Shown here: in pieces, positions 34,395-43,586 of the stretch
Layout of the letters: each line of letters starts with the position of its first letter
Numbering within the stretch: position 1 is the first letter of the stretch
Origin: Ruminiclostridium hungatei
GTDB lineage: Bacteria; Bacillota; Clostridia; Acetivibrionales; DSM-1351
Assembly (NCBI RefSeq): GCF_002051585.1
Contig: NZ_MZGX01000022.1
Coordinates: forward strand, 1 to 64,000
Length of the DNA stretch: 64,000 nt
Reading direction: 5' to 3'
The notes under the pieces: model-generated
The model's database searches: none
The model's input: only the letters and a program-made list of their open reading frames with translations
Told to the model about the DNA's origin: nothing
Translations under genes and position numbers: made by a program

Positions 34395-35843
34395 TTATGG
34401 TACAGGTACAGCCTCTTTATTTTCGGTCAGGGGTTCTGCATGTTCTTCATGATATTCTTCATCGGTGTTTACCGACCAGGTATCGTATATGTATGCACCG
34501 GCCTCTATGTTTTTTGCCGCATATAAGCCTGTGGCAATAGAGTGGTCCATGTTGTTGTATTTAAAAAGTCCGTAACGCCCCACCAACTGAAGATTCTTTA
34601 TTTTCCTTACATGTTTCTCTATAATGTCCATGTGCTGCTTGTAATTCAAATCATATACGGGATATGCCTTGGGTACTTTTACAATGCAATAGTCAATTAT
34701 GTCCGAGGACTTGCATATCCTGATTCTTTCAATTTCACTTGAGGCCAGCTTGAAAAGCTCCTGGTCAGACATATTCCACAATTCATCATTTTCCGTACAG
34801 AAATATTCAAGTCCCAGGGAGGTCTTTTCCTGGTCGGGAACCATATGCCTGCTCCAGTTCTTAAAGTTCTGTATCCTGCCGAGCTTAACCTCAGGAGAGT
34901 GGATATATATCCAATTATCAGGGAAAAGCTGTTTTTGGTTGACTATTATATCTACTGTTATGATGCTTCTGTAGCTAAGCTTGTTTACAGCGTCCAAAAC
35001 CTCTTTGCTTGAACACGGGTTTATTATTTTGACAAGCTCGGTAAGCGGCATGCTTGATATGAAATCGTCACCGTGGACAACACTTTTTTCACCACTTTGG
35101 CGGGATACCTCTATGCTTTTCACCACGTCACCTTCAACATTGACTGCCGTGACTCTTGAGTTCACATGCACCTTGTTCCCCAGTTCTTCTATCTTCTCCT
35201 TCATGGCGGTGTACATCATACCCGGGCCATATGTGGGATAATCAAACTGATCTATCAGGGTTTTTATTTTGGACCTGTTCTTTTTAAAAAAAGCATTTTT
35301 GATGGTACTTACCAGAGAAAGACCTTTGATTCTCTGCGCCGACCACTCCGCCAATATGGTAGAGCACGGAATTCCCCATACCTTTTCCGTATAGGTCTTG
35401 AAAAAAATTGAATACAGCTTTTTTCCAAACCTGTTTGACACCCATTCCTCAAAAGTATCTTCATTTTTATATGGAAAAATTTTTATCCATATATAGCTTG
35501 AAATTATCAATAAGGTTTGCAGCATACCTACACCAAATAAAGCGTTTGCAGGAGTTATAGGGTAATTGAAGTATTTATTCCTGTAGTAGATTCTTGATAA
35601 CCTGGGAGTTTTCCTGAAGTCCTGGCCCAAAATTTCATTCCATAAGCTGTTTACATCCTCCATTTTAGTGAAGAACCTATGTCCTCCAAGGTCGAAGTAA
35701 TACCCTTTATATTCTACTGTTTTACTGATTCCGCCTACCTGGCTGTCACCTTCAAATATTTCTACAATATTACGGTTTTTTGAAAGCTGGTAACCTGCCG
35801 ATAATCCCGCAGGCCCTGCCCCAACAATTATGGTTTTCTTCAC
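34395..35843 (-). CDS. FAD-dependent oxidoreductase, UDP-galactopyranose mutase-like
   Basis: A 482-residue flavoprotein. The N-terminal dinucleotide site is IIVGAGPAGLSAGYQLSK, with EIFEGDSQVGGISKTVEYKGYYFDLGGHRFF typical of UDP-galactopyranose mutase and related amine-oxidase-like proteins. A second FAD contact is near the end (LVGRYGLFKYNNMDHSIATGLYAAKNI). It is longer than bacterial Glf (about 370-400), so the substrate may not be UDP-galactose. GTG at 35843, with GGGAGATGG ten bases upstream, starts the first gene of the polysaccharide operon. Confidence 0.85.
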   Translation of the reverse strand: MKKTIIVGAGPAGLSAGYQLSKNRNIVEIFEGDSQVGGISKTVEYKGYYFDLGGHRFFTKMEDVNSLWNEILGQDFRKTPRLSRIYYRNKYFNYPITPANALFGVGMLQTLLIISSYIWIKIFPYKNEDTFEEWVSNRFGKKLYSIFFKTYTEKVWGIPCSTILAEWSAQRIKGLSLVSTIKNAFFKKNRSKIKTLIDQFDYPTYGPGMMYTAMKEKIEELGNKVHVNSRVTAVNVEGDVVKSIEVSRQSGEKSVVHGDDFISSMPLTELVKIINPCSSKEVLDAVNKLSYRSIITVDIIVNQKQLFPDNWIYIHSPEVKLGRIQNFKNWSRHMVPDQEKTSLGLEYFCTENDELWNMSDQELFKLASSEIERIRICKSSDIIDYCIVKVPKAYPVYDLNYKQHMDIIEKHVRKIKNLQLVGRYGLFKYNNMDHSIATGLYAAKNIEAGAYIYDTWSVNTDEEYHEEHAEPLTENKEAVPVP

Positions 35844-36034
35844 GTTGCTACCATCTCCCTTTATGAAAATGTCATATGTCCCAGTAAAATGTAAAATATG
35901 CTCCTAAAATGCAACGTAAATTTGTTAGATAATGTATAAAATAATAAAATGCTGTAACATACTAATAGATTATCTCAAAATTTCTTTAATTTGGCAATAT
36001 TTTATAGGTTATATGTAAATAAATTGATTTAAAT

Positions 36035-36081
36035 AGGGCTCAGGGTCTTACTGCCTTATGGGCAGCAAGACCCTGAGCCCT
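36035..36081. terminator. 21-bp hairpin between ABC and polysaccharide operons
   Basis: Arms 36035-36055 and 36061-36081 (starting AGGGCTCAGGGTCTT) are complementary at 20 of 21 positions around a 5-base loop. There is no clean T-run, only ATTTAAATC on minus. It most likely ends the ABC-transporter transcript. The rest of the 319-base gap (35844-36162) is AT-rich, probably promoter DNA of the polysaccharide operon. Confidence 0.55.
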
Positions 36082-36162
36082 GCCAAATAGCCTATATGCG
36101 GTTTTTAATACCGTCACTGCCTTCCGGTTACACACTCGCTGCTGACTGTTATTGCCAGCTAA

Positions 36163-36849
36163 CTACTCCTCTGTTTTCGTTCTCCTGTATAGTACCACGT
36201 ACAATCCCATTATAAGCACAAGATTGCCCAGACAGATAATGCCGGTTTCCGCCGACCAGCCCTGCCCGTATATCATATTGCCCACCTGCTGTCCGTAAAG
36301 ATACTTTGAAACACTTTCCAGCCCTTTATTAAAGTATGAAAGCATGGGAAGAAAGGAAAAAAACAATCCCAGCGGAATTGCCAGGCCGTTTGCCGCACTT
36401 GAGCCCTTTGAAAAAGTGCCTATGCACATGCCGAGGATTATCGACACAGCGCTTCCCATAATTGCCCCAGAATAATAAAGCCCCGGGTCGATTCCGCCCT
36501 CTCCCGCCATGAAAATAAAGGTGCTTCCTGAAATACAGTCCAGAAATATTATGAATATCGCCGTGCTCAGAAAGAATTCCGTGGAGGTGATTCCAGACAT
36601 TCTCAGCACCCGGAGGGTATTTTTCTCTTTTTCTTCCGAAATCATATGGGCCGAGACAACAATAGGCGTAAATACAAAATGCATTGTGGCAAAAACCGAA
36701 ATAAAAAAGCCTTTTTCTACGTTTATGGACTGTGTCATAATAAACCCTACTGCGGGATATACCACAAACAAAATCAATACCTGTATATTTTTGATTACAT
36801 CCTTGACATTCTTGGACAATATGGCAGTAATGTGATTTATCCTCATCAT
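36163..36849 (-). CDS. ABC-2 type transporter permease
   Basis: A 228-residue membrane subunit of an exporter. It has about six hydrophobic helices and the ABC-2 signature region MISEEKEKNTLRVLRMSGITSTEFFLSTAIF after the second helix. It overlaps the ATPase gene by four bases (ATGA), so the two form one transporter. The upstream LytTR/DUF3021 pair suggests control by an extracellular or envelope cue. The substrate is unknown. Confidence 0.85.
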   Translation of the reverse strand: MMRINHITAILSKNVKDVIKNIQVLILFVVYPAVGFIMTQSINVEKGFFISVFATMHFVFTPIVVSAHMISEEKEKNTLRVLRMSGITSTEFFLSTAIFIIFLDCISGSTFIFMAGEGGIDPGLYYSGAIMGSAVSIILGMCIGTFSKGSSAANGLAIPLGLFFSFLPMLSYFNKGLESVSKYLYGQQVGNMIYGQGWSAETGIICLGNLVLIMGLYVVLYRRTKTEE

Positions 36850-37709
36850 GCATCCAGCCCCCTTCCTGTCAGCCTGATAAATACGGTTTCCAGGTTGGGT
36901 TCGGAGGAGTGGATTGTTTCAACCAGCTCTTCCCGGAAGTACCCGGAAATCCTGTCCGAGCCCGCAGGACTGTTTGGTATTCTCACAGTCTCACCGGTCT
37001 TCAGGGTAATTTCAATAATGTTTGTTTCATTATATTTTCTGCATATGTGGTCGGGAACTCCATATTCCACAATTTTACCGTCATTGAGCAAGGCTATGTG
37101 CCCGCACAGTTTAGCGGCCTCCTCCATGTTATGGGTTGTCAGGAAAATAGTCGTCCCGTTTTCCTGCAGCTCCCTCAGATATTCATGGATTTGTCCGGCA
37201 GTGACCGGGTCCAGGCCCCCGGTAGGCTCATCCAGAAACAGCAGCCCCGGGCTGTGAAGTACCGCCCTTGCCAGCAGCAATCTTTGCTTCATGCCCTTTG
37301 ACAGTCTTCCCGCGGGAGTATTCAAGGACTCCTCCAGTCCGACCCTTTTTAAGACCCAATGCAGTCTTTCACTTTCCACCTTGAATATACCTGCAAACAG
37401 CTTCAGGTTATCCTTGCAGCTCAGCCTTTCATATATTCCGCAATTATCCATAACCATTCCCACCTTGCGGTATATGTCCTTTCCCAGGTCGGAGCAGGGG
37501 GTGTTAAATACCTTTGCTTCACCAAAGTACTTCAACTGTCCCGTCAATATCCTTATCAAGGTGGTCTTTCCCGCTCCCGACGGGCCAAGAAGCCCGAATA
37601 TTTCTCCGGAGCGCACGGTCAGGCTGACATTGTCCAGAACCTTTTTTTCACCGAAATACCTGACCAGATCTTTTACCTCCACACTGTTCATACTCTCAAT
37701 GCTAGTCAT
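36846..37709 (-). CDS. ABC transporter ATP-binding protein
   Basis: The 287-residue ATPase has Walker A GLLGPSGAGKTTLIR, signature LSKGMKQRLLLARAVL, Walker B LLFLDEPTGGLDP, and the switch histidine in LTTHNMEEA. A C-terminal extension of about 70 residues follows. It resembles BcrA/CcmA-type drug or lipid exporters. ATG at 37709 is supported by GGAGG six bases upstream and overlaps the DUF3021 gene end by eight bases. It pairs with the permease. Confidence 0.92.
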   Translation of the reverse strand: MTSIESMNSVEVKDLVRYFGEKKVLDNVSLTVRSGEIFGLLGPSGAGKTTLIRILTGQLKYFGEAKVFNTPCSDLGKDIYRKVGMVMDNCGIYERLSCKDNLKLFAGIFKVESERLHWVLKRVGLEESLNTPAGRLSKGMKQRLLLARAVLHSPGLLFLDEPTGGLDPVTAGQIHEYLRELQENGTTIFLTTHNMEEAAKLCGHIALLNDGKIVEYGVPDHICRKYNETNIIEITLKTGETVRIPNSPAGSDRISGYFREELVETIHSSEPNLETVFIRLTGRGLDA

Positions 37710-38193
37710 CCTTTTCCTCCAATCCATGCTCAAGGCGGTACCGTTTAAAGCCTTCCTCATACTTTCTGCTTTCCAGCCTGGCCTTCAGATAAATCACACC
37801 CAGGCTAAGTACAAAGCAAACTGCAAAGGATATGAGGAATCCACCCCAGGCGTGGAGATTATCCAGGGGGAACCACCCGAATATGCCTGCAAAGGCGGCC
37901 ATGACAGGTATAACGGATATGACCATGCATACTGTTCTCCATAGTGCCATCATATTCCTTATCAGTTTCTCGGAAAACCAGAACACTTTTACCAACTCCA
38001 GAACAAGTGCCGCCGACATAAACTGTGCTATGGTGTCAACAGCTATTCCCTCACTTCCCAGCTTATACAGTGAGGATATTGTTCCGGCGTCCGTTCCGAA
38101 TAAATAGGTGGTCAAGGTGATGCAGATTATCATTATGGAAAATGTATTAAATGCCTCTGAGAAAAAATCAAATATTGTAAACTTCTTATCCAT
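37702..38193 (-). CDS. DUF3021 membrane protein
   Basis: A 163-residue protein with four hydrophobic helices (about 16-33, 58-72, 88-107, 116-136) and a basic C-terminal tail. DUF3021 genes regularly follow a LytTR regulator in Firmicutes, and LytTR is the preceding gene here, two bases away. It probably modulates that regulator or the ABC exporter downstream. Confidence 0.8.
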   Translation of the reverse strand: MDKKFTIFDFFSEAFNTFSIMIICITLTTYLFGTDAGTISSLYKLGSEGIAVDTIAQFMSAALVLELVKVFWFSEKLIRNMMALWRTVCMVISVIPVMAAFAGIFGWFPLDNLHAWGGFLISFAVCFVLSLGVIYLKARLESRKYEEGFKRYRLEHGLEEKDD

Positions 38194-38194
38194 A

Positions 38195-38635
38195 TCACTT
38201 CACCCCCAGCTTCTTTTTTACAAATGGTGCATACTGCCTGGAAACATAGAGCTTTTCATTGTTGCTCATGGTCAGCAGTATTCTTCCGTCCAGGTCTGAT
38301 TTCAAAGCCTTTATCTGGGCAAAATTCACGATGCAGGATTTGTTCGCCCTGAAAAATTCAGTGCCGCTCAACTGCTGCTCCAATTCGTATAGGCGCAGTG
38401 CGGACTCGTATACATCTGTCTTTGTATAAAAAAATGTCTTCTTGTCCACAGTGTCCATATACAGGATACTGCCAGTGTCCAGAATATGTATATGCCCGTT
38501 CTTCTCCCCGGTAAGCTGCAGGTCCATGACCCTTATCAGAGAAACCAGCCTTTCAATTTCTGGCGTCAGACGGTTGCAGGTAATGTTTATTTCGGTGTCT
38601 TTTACACTGTTGTCGGTCCGAATGTTTATCTTCAT
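38195..38635 (-). CDS. LytTR-family DNA-binding regulator
   Basis: A 146-residue stand-alone LytTR protein without a receiver domain. Residues 50-146 form the LytTR domain: HIHILDTGSILYMDTVDKKTFFYTKTDVYE, LSGTEFFRANKSCIVNFAQIKAL, and LYVSRQYAPFVKKKLG. ATG at 38635 follows GGAGG by seven to eight bases. It heads the DUF3021-ABC operon and probably regulates it. Confidence 0.87.
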   Translation of the reverse strand: MKINIRTDNSVKDTEINITCNRLTPEIERLVSLIRVMDLQLTGEKNGHIHILDTGSILYMDTVDKKTFFYTKTDVYESALRLYELEQQLSGTEFFRANKSCIVNFAQIKALKSDLDGRILLTMSNNEKLYVSRQYAPFVKKKLGVK

Positions 38636-38751
38636 TTGCCGACCTCCATTCATCTATATAATATCCGCGGGGCTTTTTGCTTTCAAGTGCACAAAGGCCA
38701 AGTTGCGGATATCAATTACCAAGTTGCAGGTGAAGTATTGTGAGTTTTAAT

Positions 38752-39591
38752 TTACATATCAATACGTTCTGACGGAAGCCCTGTTATTTCCAGTGATTTT
38801 TTGTATGTGACAATACTTCGTTTCCCAAAAGTTTTTCCCAGAACATAAAATATGCCTCCTACAGCCTTCTGGATTATGGTGAGAGGTATGTCAGTGTCAT
38901 ATGCCCTCTTTTGTCTCCGGGGCTCAATCCAGTAAATGCCATCCTCTGTTTCATATTCTGTTCCAGGCGCATAGTTTACGCCCATACCCCTGAATAAATT
39001 ATAGGGTATCAAAATACTTGTGGAGGGATAATGTATTTTTCCACTTGCCACATCCTTATAGAATCTGTCCGTGGCTTTTTTAATACGGCTCTTATGCTTT
39101 TCTCCAGGGGCATAGGCATTCCAACTGGCTGTGCCGAGGCTCAGCCTATAGCAGCGGTTGAAGCCAATTCCCAGGAGCGTGCCTGCAATGCTCTTGGCGG
39201 CACTGCCTCCGCCCACCCCTCCCACCGAAGTGATTACCAGGGCCTTTCTTGTGAAGAATCTGGGTCTGTGCAGCAGGTAGCACATATGGTCTAAAAGATT
39301 TTTCAGCATTCCGGTTTCCCTGAGATTGAAGGTGGCAGATGCCACAATAATACCGTCCGCACCGTCAAATGCATTTAAAACCCTGATGAGCTTTTCCCAA
39401 TGAGGGCAGTATTGTCCTCCAAGTCTGAAACAATTGCTGCAGCCTATACAAAAGGGAAGCTGCAGTTCTGAAAGGTGAATTTCCTCAAAAACCGCCGCAG
39501 CATCCCTTTCCAGCAGCCTCTCCCTGGCCAGCCCGGCTATCTTCCACGTATTCCCCCGGCGGGTGCTTCCGTTTAGTATCAGATATTTCAT
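38752..39591 (-). CDS. Flavodoxin-family NAD(P)H-dependent oxidoreductase
   Basis: A 279-residue protein with an NADPH-dependent FMN reductase-type core. LILNGSTRRGNTWKIAG is the FMN phosphate loop, LPFCIGCSNCFRLG is the Cys-containing loop of iron-sulphur flavoprotein-like members, and IIVASATFNLRETGMLKNLLD contacts the ring. The C-terminal 90 residues are a helical extension of unknown role. Its ATG overlaps the TetR gene stop by four bases, so the regulator controls it directly. Confidence 0.82.
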   Translation of the reverse strand: MKYLILNGSTRRGNTWKIAGLARERLLERDAAAVFEEIHLSELQLPFCIGCSNCFRLGGQYCPHWEKLIRVLNAFDGADGIIVASATFNLRETGMLKNLLDHMCYLLHRPRFFTRKALVITSVGGVGGGSAAKSIAGTLLGIGFNRCYRLSLGTASWNAYAPGEKHKSRIKKATDRFYKDVASGKIHYPSTSILIPYNLFRGMGVNYAPGTEYETEDGIYWIEPRRQKRAYDTDIPLTIIQKAVGGIFYVLGKTFGKRSIVTYKKSLEITGLPSERIDM

Positions 39592-40163
39592 ATACTCCTA
39601 CCTCCACAGATTTTTTCAATTATTTCTCCCAGAAAAGCATCTCTTTCTTTTTTGCAATAAAAATCTATTCCCATACTCTCTTTGAATACATCCTTCCGCA
39701 AGAAGGCAGCCTGCATTATTACGGTTATGGCGAAGGCCTCCAATTTGGCCTTCCCGCCGGGTTCTTCTCCTGACAGACCGCGTTCAAAGCCTGCAGCCGA
39801 CCTCATGGTATTATCCATTGCCTGGGGAAAGTTCAAGTCATTTAAAATGGATACCTTTGAAATCTGCCGGTTTTCCATAAGAAAATCCATGACCTGCCCT
39901 GCAGTGTACTTTGTCCTCTCCACAGGCGAATTGCTCTGTATATCTTCCGGGCGGAAGGAATGGATTACATTGCTTATAATCCTCTGTACGCATATTTCAA
40001 TCAGCGTGTCCTTCTGACCGAAATAGTGATTTACAAGTCCGGTGCCAACCCCGGCCTGCTCTGCTATTCTACGGATGGTTATCTTTTCAGTGTCCCCGTC
40101 ATACTCCCGGATAAGTTTAATTGTATTTTCAATGATTTTTTCTTTTGTCTGTTCTGATTTCAT
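39588..40163 (-). CDS. TetR/AcrR-family repressor
   Basis: A 191-residue regulator. The N-terminal helix-turn-helix is EKIIENTIKLIREYDGDTEKITIRRIAEQAGVGTGLVNHYFGQKDTLI. The remaining helices form the ligand domain. ATG at 40163 follows AGGAG closely. A perfect 15-base palindrome just upstream is its likely operator. It forms an operon with the flavodoxin-family gene; the inducer is unknown. Confidence 0.9.
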   Translation of the reverse strand: MKSEQTKEKIIENTIKLIREYDGDTEKITIRRIAEQAGVGTGLVNHYFGQKDTLIEICVQRIISNVIHSFRPEDIQSNSPVERTKYTAGQVMDFLMENRQISKVSILNDLNFPQAMDNTMRSAAGFERGLSGEEPGGKAKLEAFAITVIMQAAFLRKDVFKESMGIDFYCKKERDAFLGEIIEKICGGRSI

Positions 40164-40175
40164 ATTTTCTCCTTT

Positions 40176-40190
40176 TTGAACATTGTTCAA
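40176..40190. promoter_or_regulatory. Palindromic TetR-type operator
   Basis: TTGAACATTGTTCAA is a perfect 7-1-7 palindrome immediately upstream of the TetR ribosome site, where a bound repressor would block its own transcription. Confidence 0.6.
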
Positions 40191-40199
40191 TTTTAATGT

Positions 40200-40231
40200 A
40201 TAAGAAAAGCTGCCGGATGTCAAGCAGCTTT
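40200..40231 (-). terminator. Terminator after the RloB-like gene
   Basis: AAAGCTGC and GCAGCTTT form an 8-bp stem with a 10-base loop, followed on minus by TTTTCTTAT. Confidence 0.75.
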
Positions 40232-40265
40232 AGATAATTGTTATGTAGTGTACATATATTTACTT

Positions 40266-40862
40266 TTATACTTTTCCTAGGCAGAACTCAACAAATTCAT
40301 CCATATTTGTTTCCTTTACTTTCTTTAAATTACTACAGAAATTATTAAGTTCCGAGGCCTCGCTTATAGTATATTTGCTATTCGTCGGGAAAATCTTAAT
40401 ATATTCTTTCTTTCGTTCAACACCCTTCTTTTCAAATGGAATTTTTGCTTTTACTAATACAGATTCCAAATCTGGAGTATCATATATTGGAACAATATAA
40501 TCATATGCCCAATGATCTTTAAACATTGATTTACTTATATATTCTGACTTTCTTTTGTCTGTACAATCATCTGTATCCATAATTATAAAAATCTTGAAAT
40601 CAGGAGATAACTTCTTTTTCTTATTGATATACACTATTTCGGCATCATCAAAGTGAGTTATAAAGTCATTAAATGACCTAAATCTTGAATCATTTAAAAT
40701 ATTTTTTAAACTATTTATTTGTATTGATTTTTCTCCCTTTTTCTCACTTACCACCTCCATTTTTAACCTCAAGTTAGACTTGATGTAATCACATATCTGC
40801 TTTTCTGATTTTCCATGAACGATGACTACAGCTTTTAAATAGCAGGGTTTTGATTTTACCAT
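40266..40862 (-). CDS. RloB/TOPRIM-like protein, partner of AAA ATPase
   Basis: A 198-residue lysine-rich protein. VVIVHGKSEKQICDYI (residues 12-27) followed by IFIIMDTDD (91-99) resembles the E-G...T-E and D-x-D motifs of RloB/TOPRIM-type nucleases, but the first Glu is His16. It lies 10 bases after the AAA ATPase gene. RloA/RloB, PARIS and OLD-type systems combine such an ATPase with a TOPRIM-like effector in phage defence. The pair is much more AT-rich than its neighbours, which suggests recent transfer. Function is inferred from context; a plain nuclease or a phosphatase are alternatives. Confidence 0.55.
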   Translation of the reverse strand: MVKSKPCYLKAVVIVHGKSEKQICDYIKSNLRLKMEVVSEKKGEKSIQINSLKNILNDSRFRSFNDFITHFDDAEIVYINKKKKLSPDFKIFIIMDTDDCTDKRKSEYISKSMFKDHWAYDYIVPIYDTPDLESVLVKAKIPFEKKGVERKKEYIKIFPTNSKYTISEASELNNFCSNLKKVKETNMDEFVEFCLGKV

Positions 40863-40872
40863 ATCTGCCCCC

Positions 40873-42198
40873 CTACTCCATCATATCTAGCAATTCTTCA
40901 AAATCAAGATCTCTAGTGACTGGTACTCCTCCATACATTCCTTTTAGATATCTATTGCGATAATTTAAATTTGGGTGCACTCTATCTTCAAATTTAACAA
41001 TTGGAACCAATTCCTTGTTTGCATCTTTGTCGACAACAAACGTATAAATATACTCTGCATCAATATCCGATTCCAAAAGCATAGTATTGTGAGTAGTGAT
41101 TATTAATTGACCTTTGATTGAATCAATAAGATTACATAAAATATTATTAACCAGCAAATCATGGATACCGGTATCCAGCTCATCAATAATGACGGTTTCC
41201 CCTTCAACACTCATTAATAAAAAGGGTATTATTCTCAATAGATATTGCGTTCCCGTAGATTCCAATTCATAATCAACATCAACAATTTTTCCATATATTA
41301 ATTTTTTGAAAAACAAACTATATTTTATATTTTCATCTACTACTTCTCTTTTGTAATAAGCTTCCTTAATATCAGAGTATGCCAATGTGAAGAACTCATT
41401 TACCATTCTTTCCGCATTGTTTAATTCATTTTCTTCTGCTATACTTATTGTTCCATTATCAAGAACACCTAACATTCTATGACTGATACCCATATTGCCT
41501 CTTTCTGAACGAAACCCTGATTTTACCCGGATAGACATGGACATAAATGAAGCAATAACGTCATAAAGACGTTTATTAATTTTTCCCCTAACATACCCCT
41601 CTGCTTTATCTTCAATTTCAAACACGAGCATAGATAAAAAAGTATGCTTTCCATTATATTTCTCTAGCAAATTATAAAATTCTTTATAATAGGTATTATC
41701 ATTAAATATCTTTTCATTAATTGTTATTTTATTTTCAAGGATTTCAAAAAATACATTCCTGTTTTTGTTTAAAACGTATTCTAGCTTTTCATGAACTACT
41801 TTGCTATTATCATATTCAATCAAATACTTCCCACTTCTGTTGTTTATTACAAATTCAAATTCAAGCGACATATTTTCATTCGTATTAATAGTCTTGCAAC
41901 TCCTGATTATTGCTTCTGTATCACTTAAATTTTTAGAGATAAACATTCTAAGACCCTCATTAGACATTATATCCTGCGAATCATCATGGCCATCCAATAA
42001 TTTTTGTAATGCTGTTTTTATTGACATTGTACGCAACGATTCACACAATGTATAAAATACAGTTGAAAAGTTTGATTTACCTACTCCATTTTCTCCATAA
42101 ATAATAATAAGAGGTTTAGCTTCTTTCTTTTTTGCAGACAAATCTACCTCTAAATTAATAAGTGATTTGTAATTTTTTATTTTAACACTCGTAAACAT
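40873..42198 (-). CDS. AAA family ATPase (AAA_21/RloA-like)
   Basis: A 441-residue ABC/SMC-type ATPase. The N-terminus VKIKNYKSLINLEVDLS and Walker A IIYGENGVGKSNFSTV begin the head. After a middle region of about 250 residues come ESTGTQYLLRIIPFLLM (signature-like), Walker B ETVIIDELDTGIHDLL and IITTHNTMLLE. This is the OLD/RecF-like arrangement used in several anti-phage systems. It is encoded with the TOPRIM-like gene directly after it. A 271-base AT-rich gap (42199-42469) upstream shows no gene. Confidence 0.8.
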   Translation of the reverse strand: MFTSVKIKNYKSLINLEVDLSAKKKEAKPLIIIYGENGVGKSNFSTVFYTLCESLRTMSIKTALQKLLDGHDDSQDIMSNEGLRMFISKNLSDTEAIIRSCKTINTNENMSLEFEFVINNRSGKYLIEYDNSKVVHEKLEYVLNKNRNVFFEILENKITINEKIFNDNTYYKEFYNLLEKYNGKHTFLSMLVFEIEDKAEGYVRGKINKRLYDVIASFMSMSIRVKSGFRSERGNMGISHRMLGVLDNGTISIAEENELNNAERMVNEFFTLAYSDIKEAYYKREVVDENIKYSLFFKKLIYGKIVDVDYELESTGTQYLLRIIPFLLMSVEGETVIIDELDTGIHDLLVNNILCNLIDSIKGQLIITTHNTMLLESDIDAEYIYTFVVDKDANKELVPIVKFEDRVHPNLNYRNRYLKGMYGGVPVTRDLDFEELLDMME

Positions 42199-42469
42199 TT
42201 CATCACTCCTCCATGCATCCTAATATCAATATTATATGCATTTATGTTATAAATTATAACACTTTTTTAAAAAAACATCAACAGATTTGTTTGTTTTTTA
42301 CTTTACAATTACACCTGTTTTCTATCCGATTTAAATGTATTAGTATAAAAGGACAGGTATATTTGTGTTATGTGTAAAAAATCAATATATTATATCAAAA
42401 ATGAATAATCTTAAATATACAATCAAACACATAAAATATGGTCTTTAAAGTCTCCTGCCCCTCTACTCC

Positions 42470-43387
42470 TTACGTAAAATAGCTCATAAGTTCCTTATAT
42501 CTATCCTGGGCCGAATAACATGTATCCAGCAGATATCCCCTCTCTTCCCCGAACTCCTTCAGCCCCCGGTAATAGAACAGCTTATGCTCTTCGTCAATAA
42601 TAAAAGGTGCTATCCCATTTCTCAGACACTCTTTAAAAATAATCATCCGCCCCACCCTTCCATTTCCATCCTGGAAGGGATGAACAGCTTCAAAACTGTA
42701 ATGGAATTCAATAATATCTTCAAAGGTTACTTTCTGAAGCTGGCTGTAATCAATGAGCAATTTAGCCATCTCACCCTTTACCTTGGAGGGCGCCGCTGTC
42801 TTTCTGTTACCTGTCATGTTAGGCTTTTTTTTGTAATCGCCCACATTAAACCATTCTTTCCGGCTGTCCGAAGTATTGCTTTTCAATATTCTGTGGAATT
42901 CCTTGATAATAGCCTCCGACAATTCCCGGTCTGCCGTTTCCAGCATATAATCAAAGCACTGAAAATGATTTATGGTCTCCACAATATCATCAATAGACGC
43001 TGTTTCATCCTTTTCTGTAACAATGGAATTGGTTTCGTAAATATATCTTGTCTGATCCTCTGAAAGTTTGCTCCCCTCAATGCGATTGGAGTTATATGCC
43101 AATTTTATTTGGGTCTGATGATATATACCGCCTTTGAGCTTCATTGCCTTCTCTTCCCTGAGCTGCTCAAGCAGCGGATTGTCAATCCTGTTTTCCATCT
43201 CCATTATATCACCCGGCTGGCAATTCAAAACCTTGCAGATATCTTCAATAATTTTTATTGATACATTTTCATTTTTGGAAAGCTTCGCCATTGTGGTGGA
43301 AGACATACCTATACGTTTTTGTAATTCAGTTTTGGAAATGTTTTTTTCCGAGAGCAGTTTAAAAAGCTTTGTATAATGAATTGCCAT
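42470..43387 (-). CDS. Fic-domain protein with N-terminal Xre-type HTH
   Basis: A 305-residue protein. Residues 6-60 form a Cro/C1-type helix-turn-helix (LLSEKNISKTELQKRIGMSSTTMAKL). The Fic active site is HPFQDGNGRVGR at 236-247, which transfers AMP from ATP to target proteins. An inhibitory helix motif SNRIEG (residues 100-105, S-x-x-x-E-G) sits N-terminal to the Fic core, the class II arrangement. The HTH may give self-regulation. The target is unknown. It neighbours a putative defence pair. Confidence 0.9.
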   Translation of the reverse strand: MAIHYTKLFKLLSEKNISKTELQKRIGMSSTTMAKLSKNENVSIKIIEDICKVLNCQPGDIMEMENRIDNPLLEQLREEKAMKLKGGIYHQTQIKLAYNSNRIEGSKLSEDQTRYIYETNSIVTEKDETASIDDIVETINHFQCFDYMLETADRELSEAIIKEFHRILKSNTSDSRKEWFNVGDYKKKPNMTGNRKTAAPSKVKGEMAKLLIDYSQLQKVTFEDIIEFHYSFEAVHPFQDGNGRVGRMIIFKECLRNGIAPFIIDEEHKLFYYRGLKEFGEERGYLLDTCYSAQDRYKELMSYFT

Positions 43388-43586
43388 TTAATCACCTTCC
43401 TTTAAATTATTATACCCCTTTTCTTTACAAATATAAAGCCTTTACAAAATATGTTTACTTTTATAAAGAAAATATTAATATATCTCCAAATAACATTTTG
43501 AAGGAAAAGTTAAAAATTACTGCCTGTGACACGGGTAGCTTTTATTGCTGTCAGAAATTTGTTGCCAGAGAATTATGTGTTCATAT

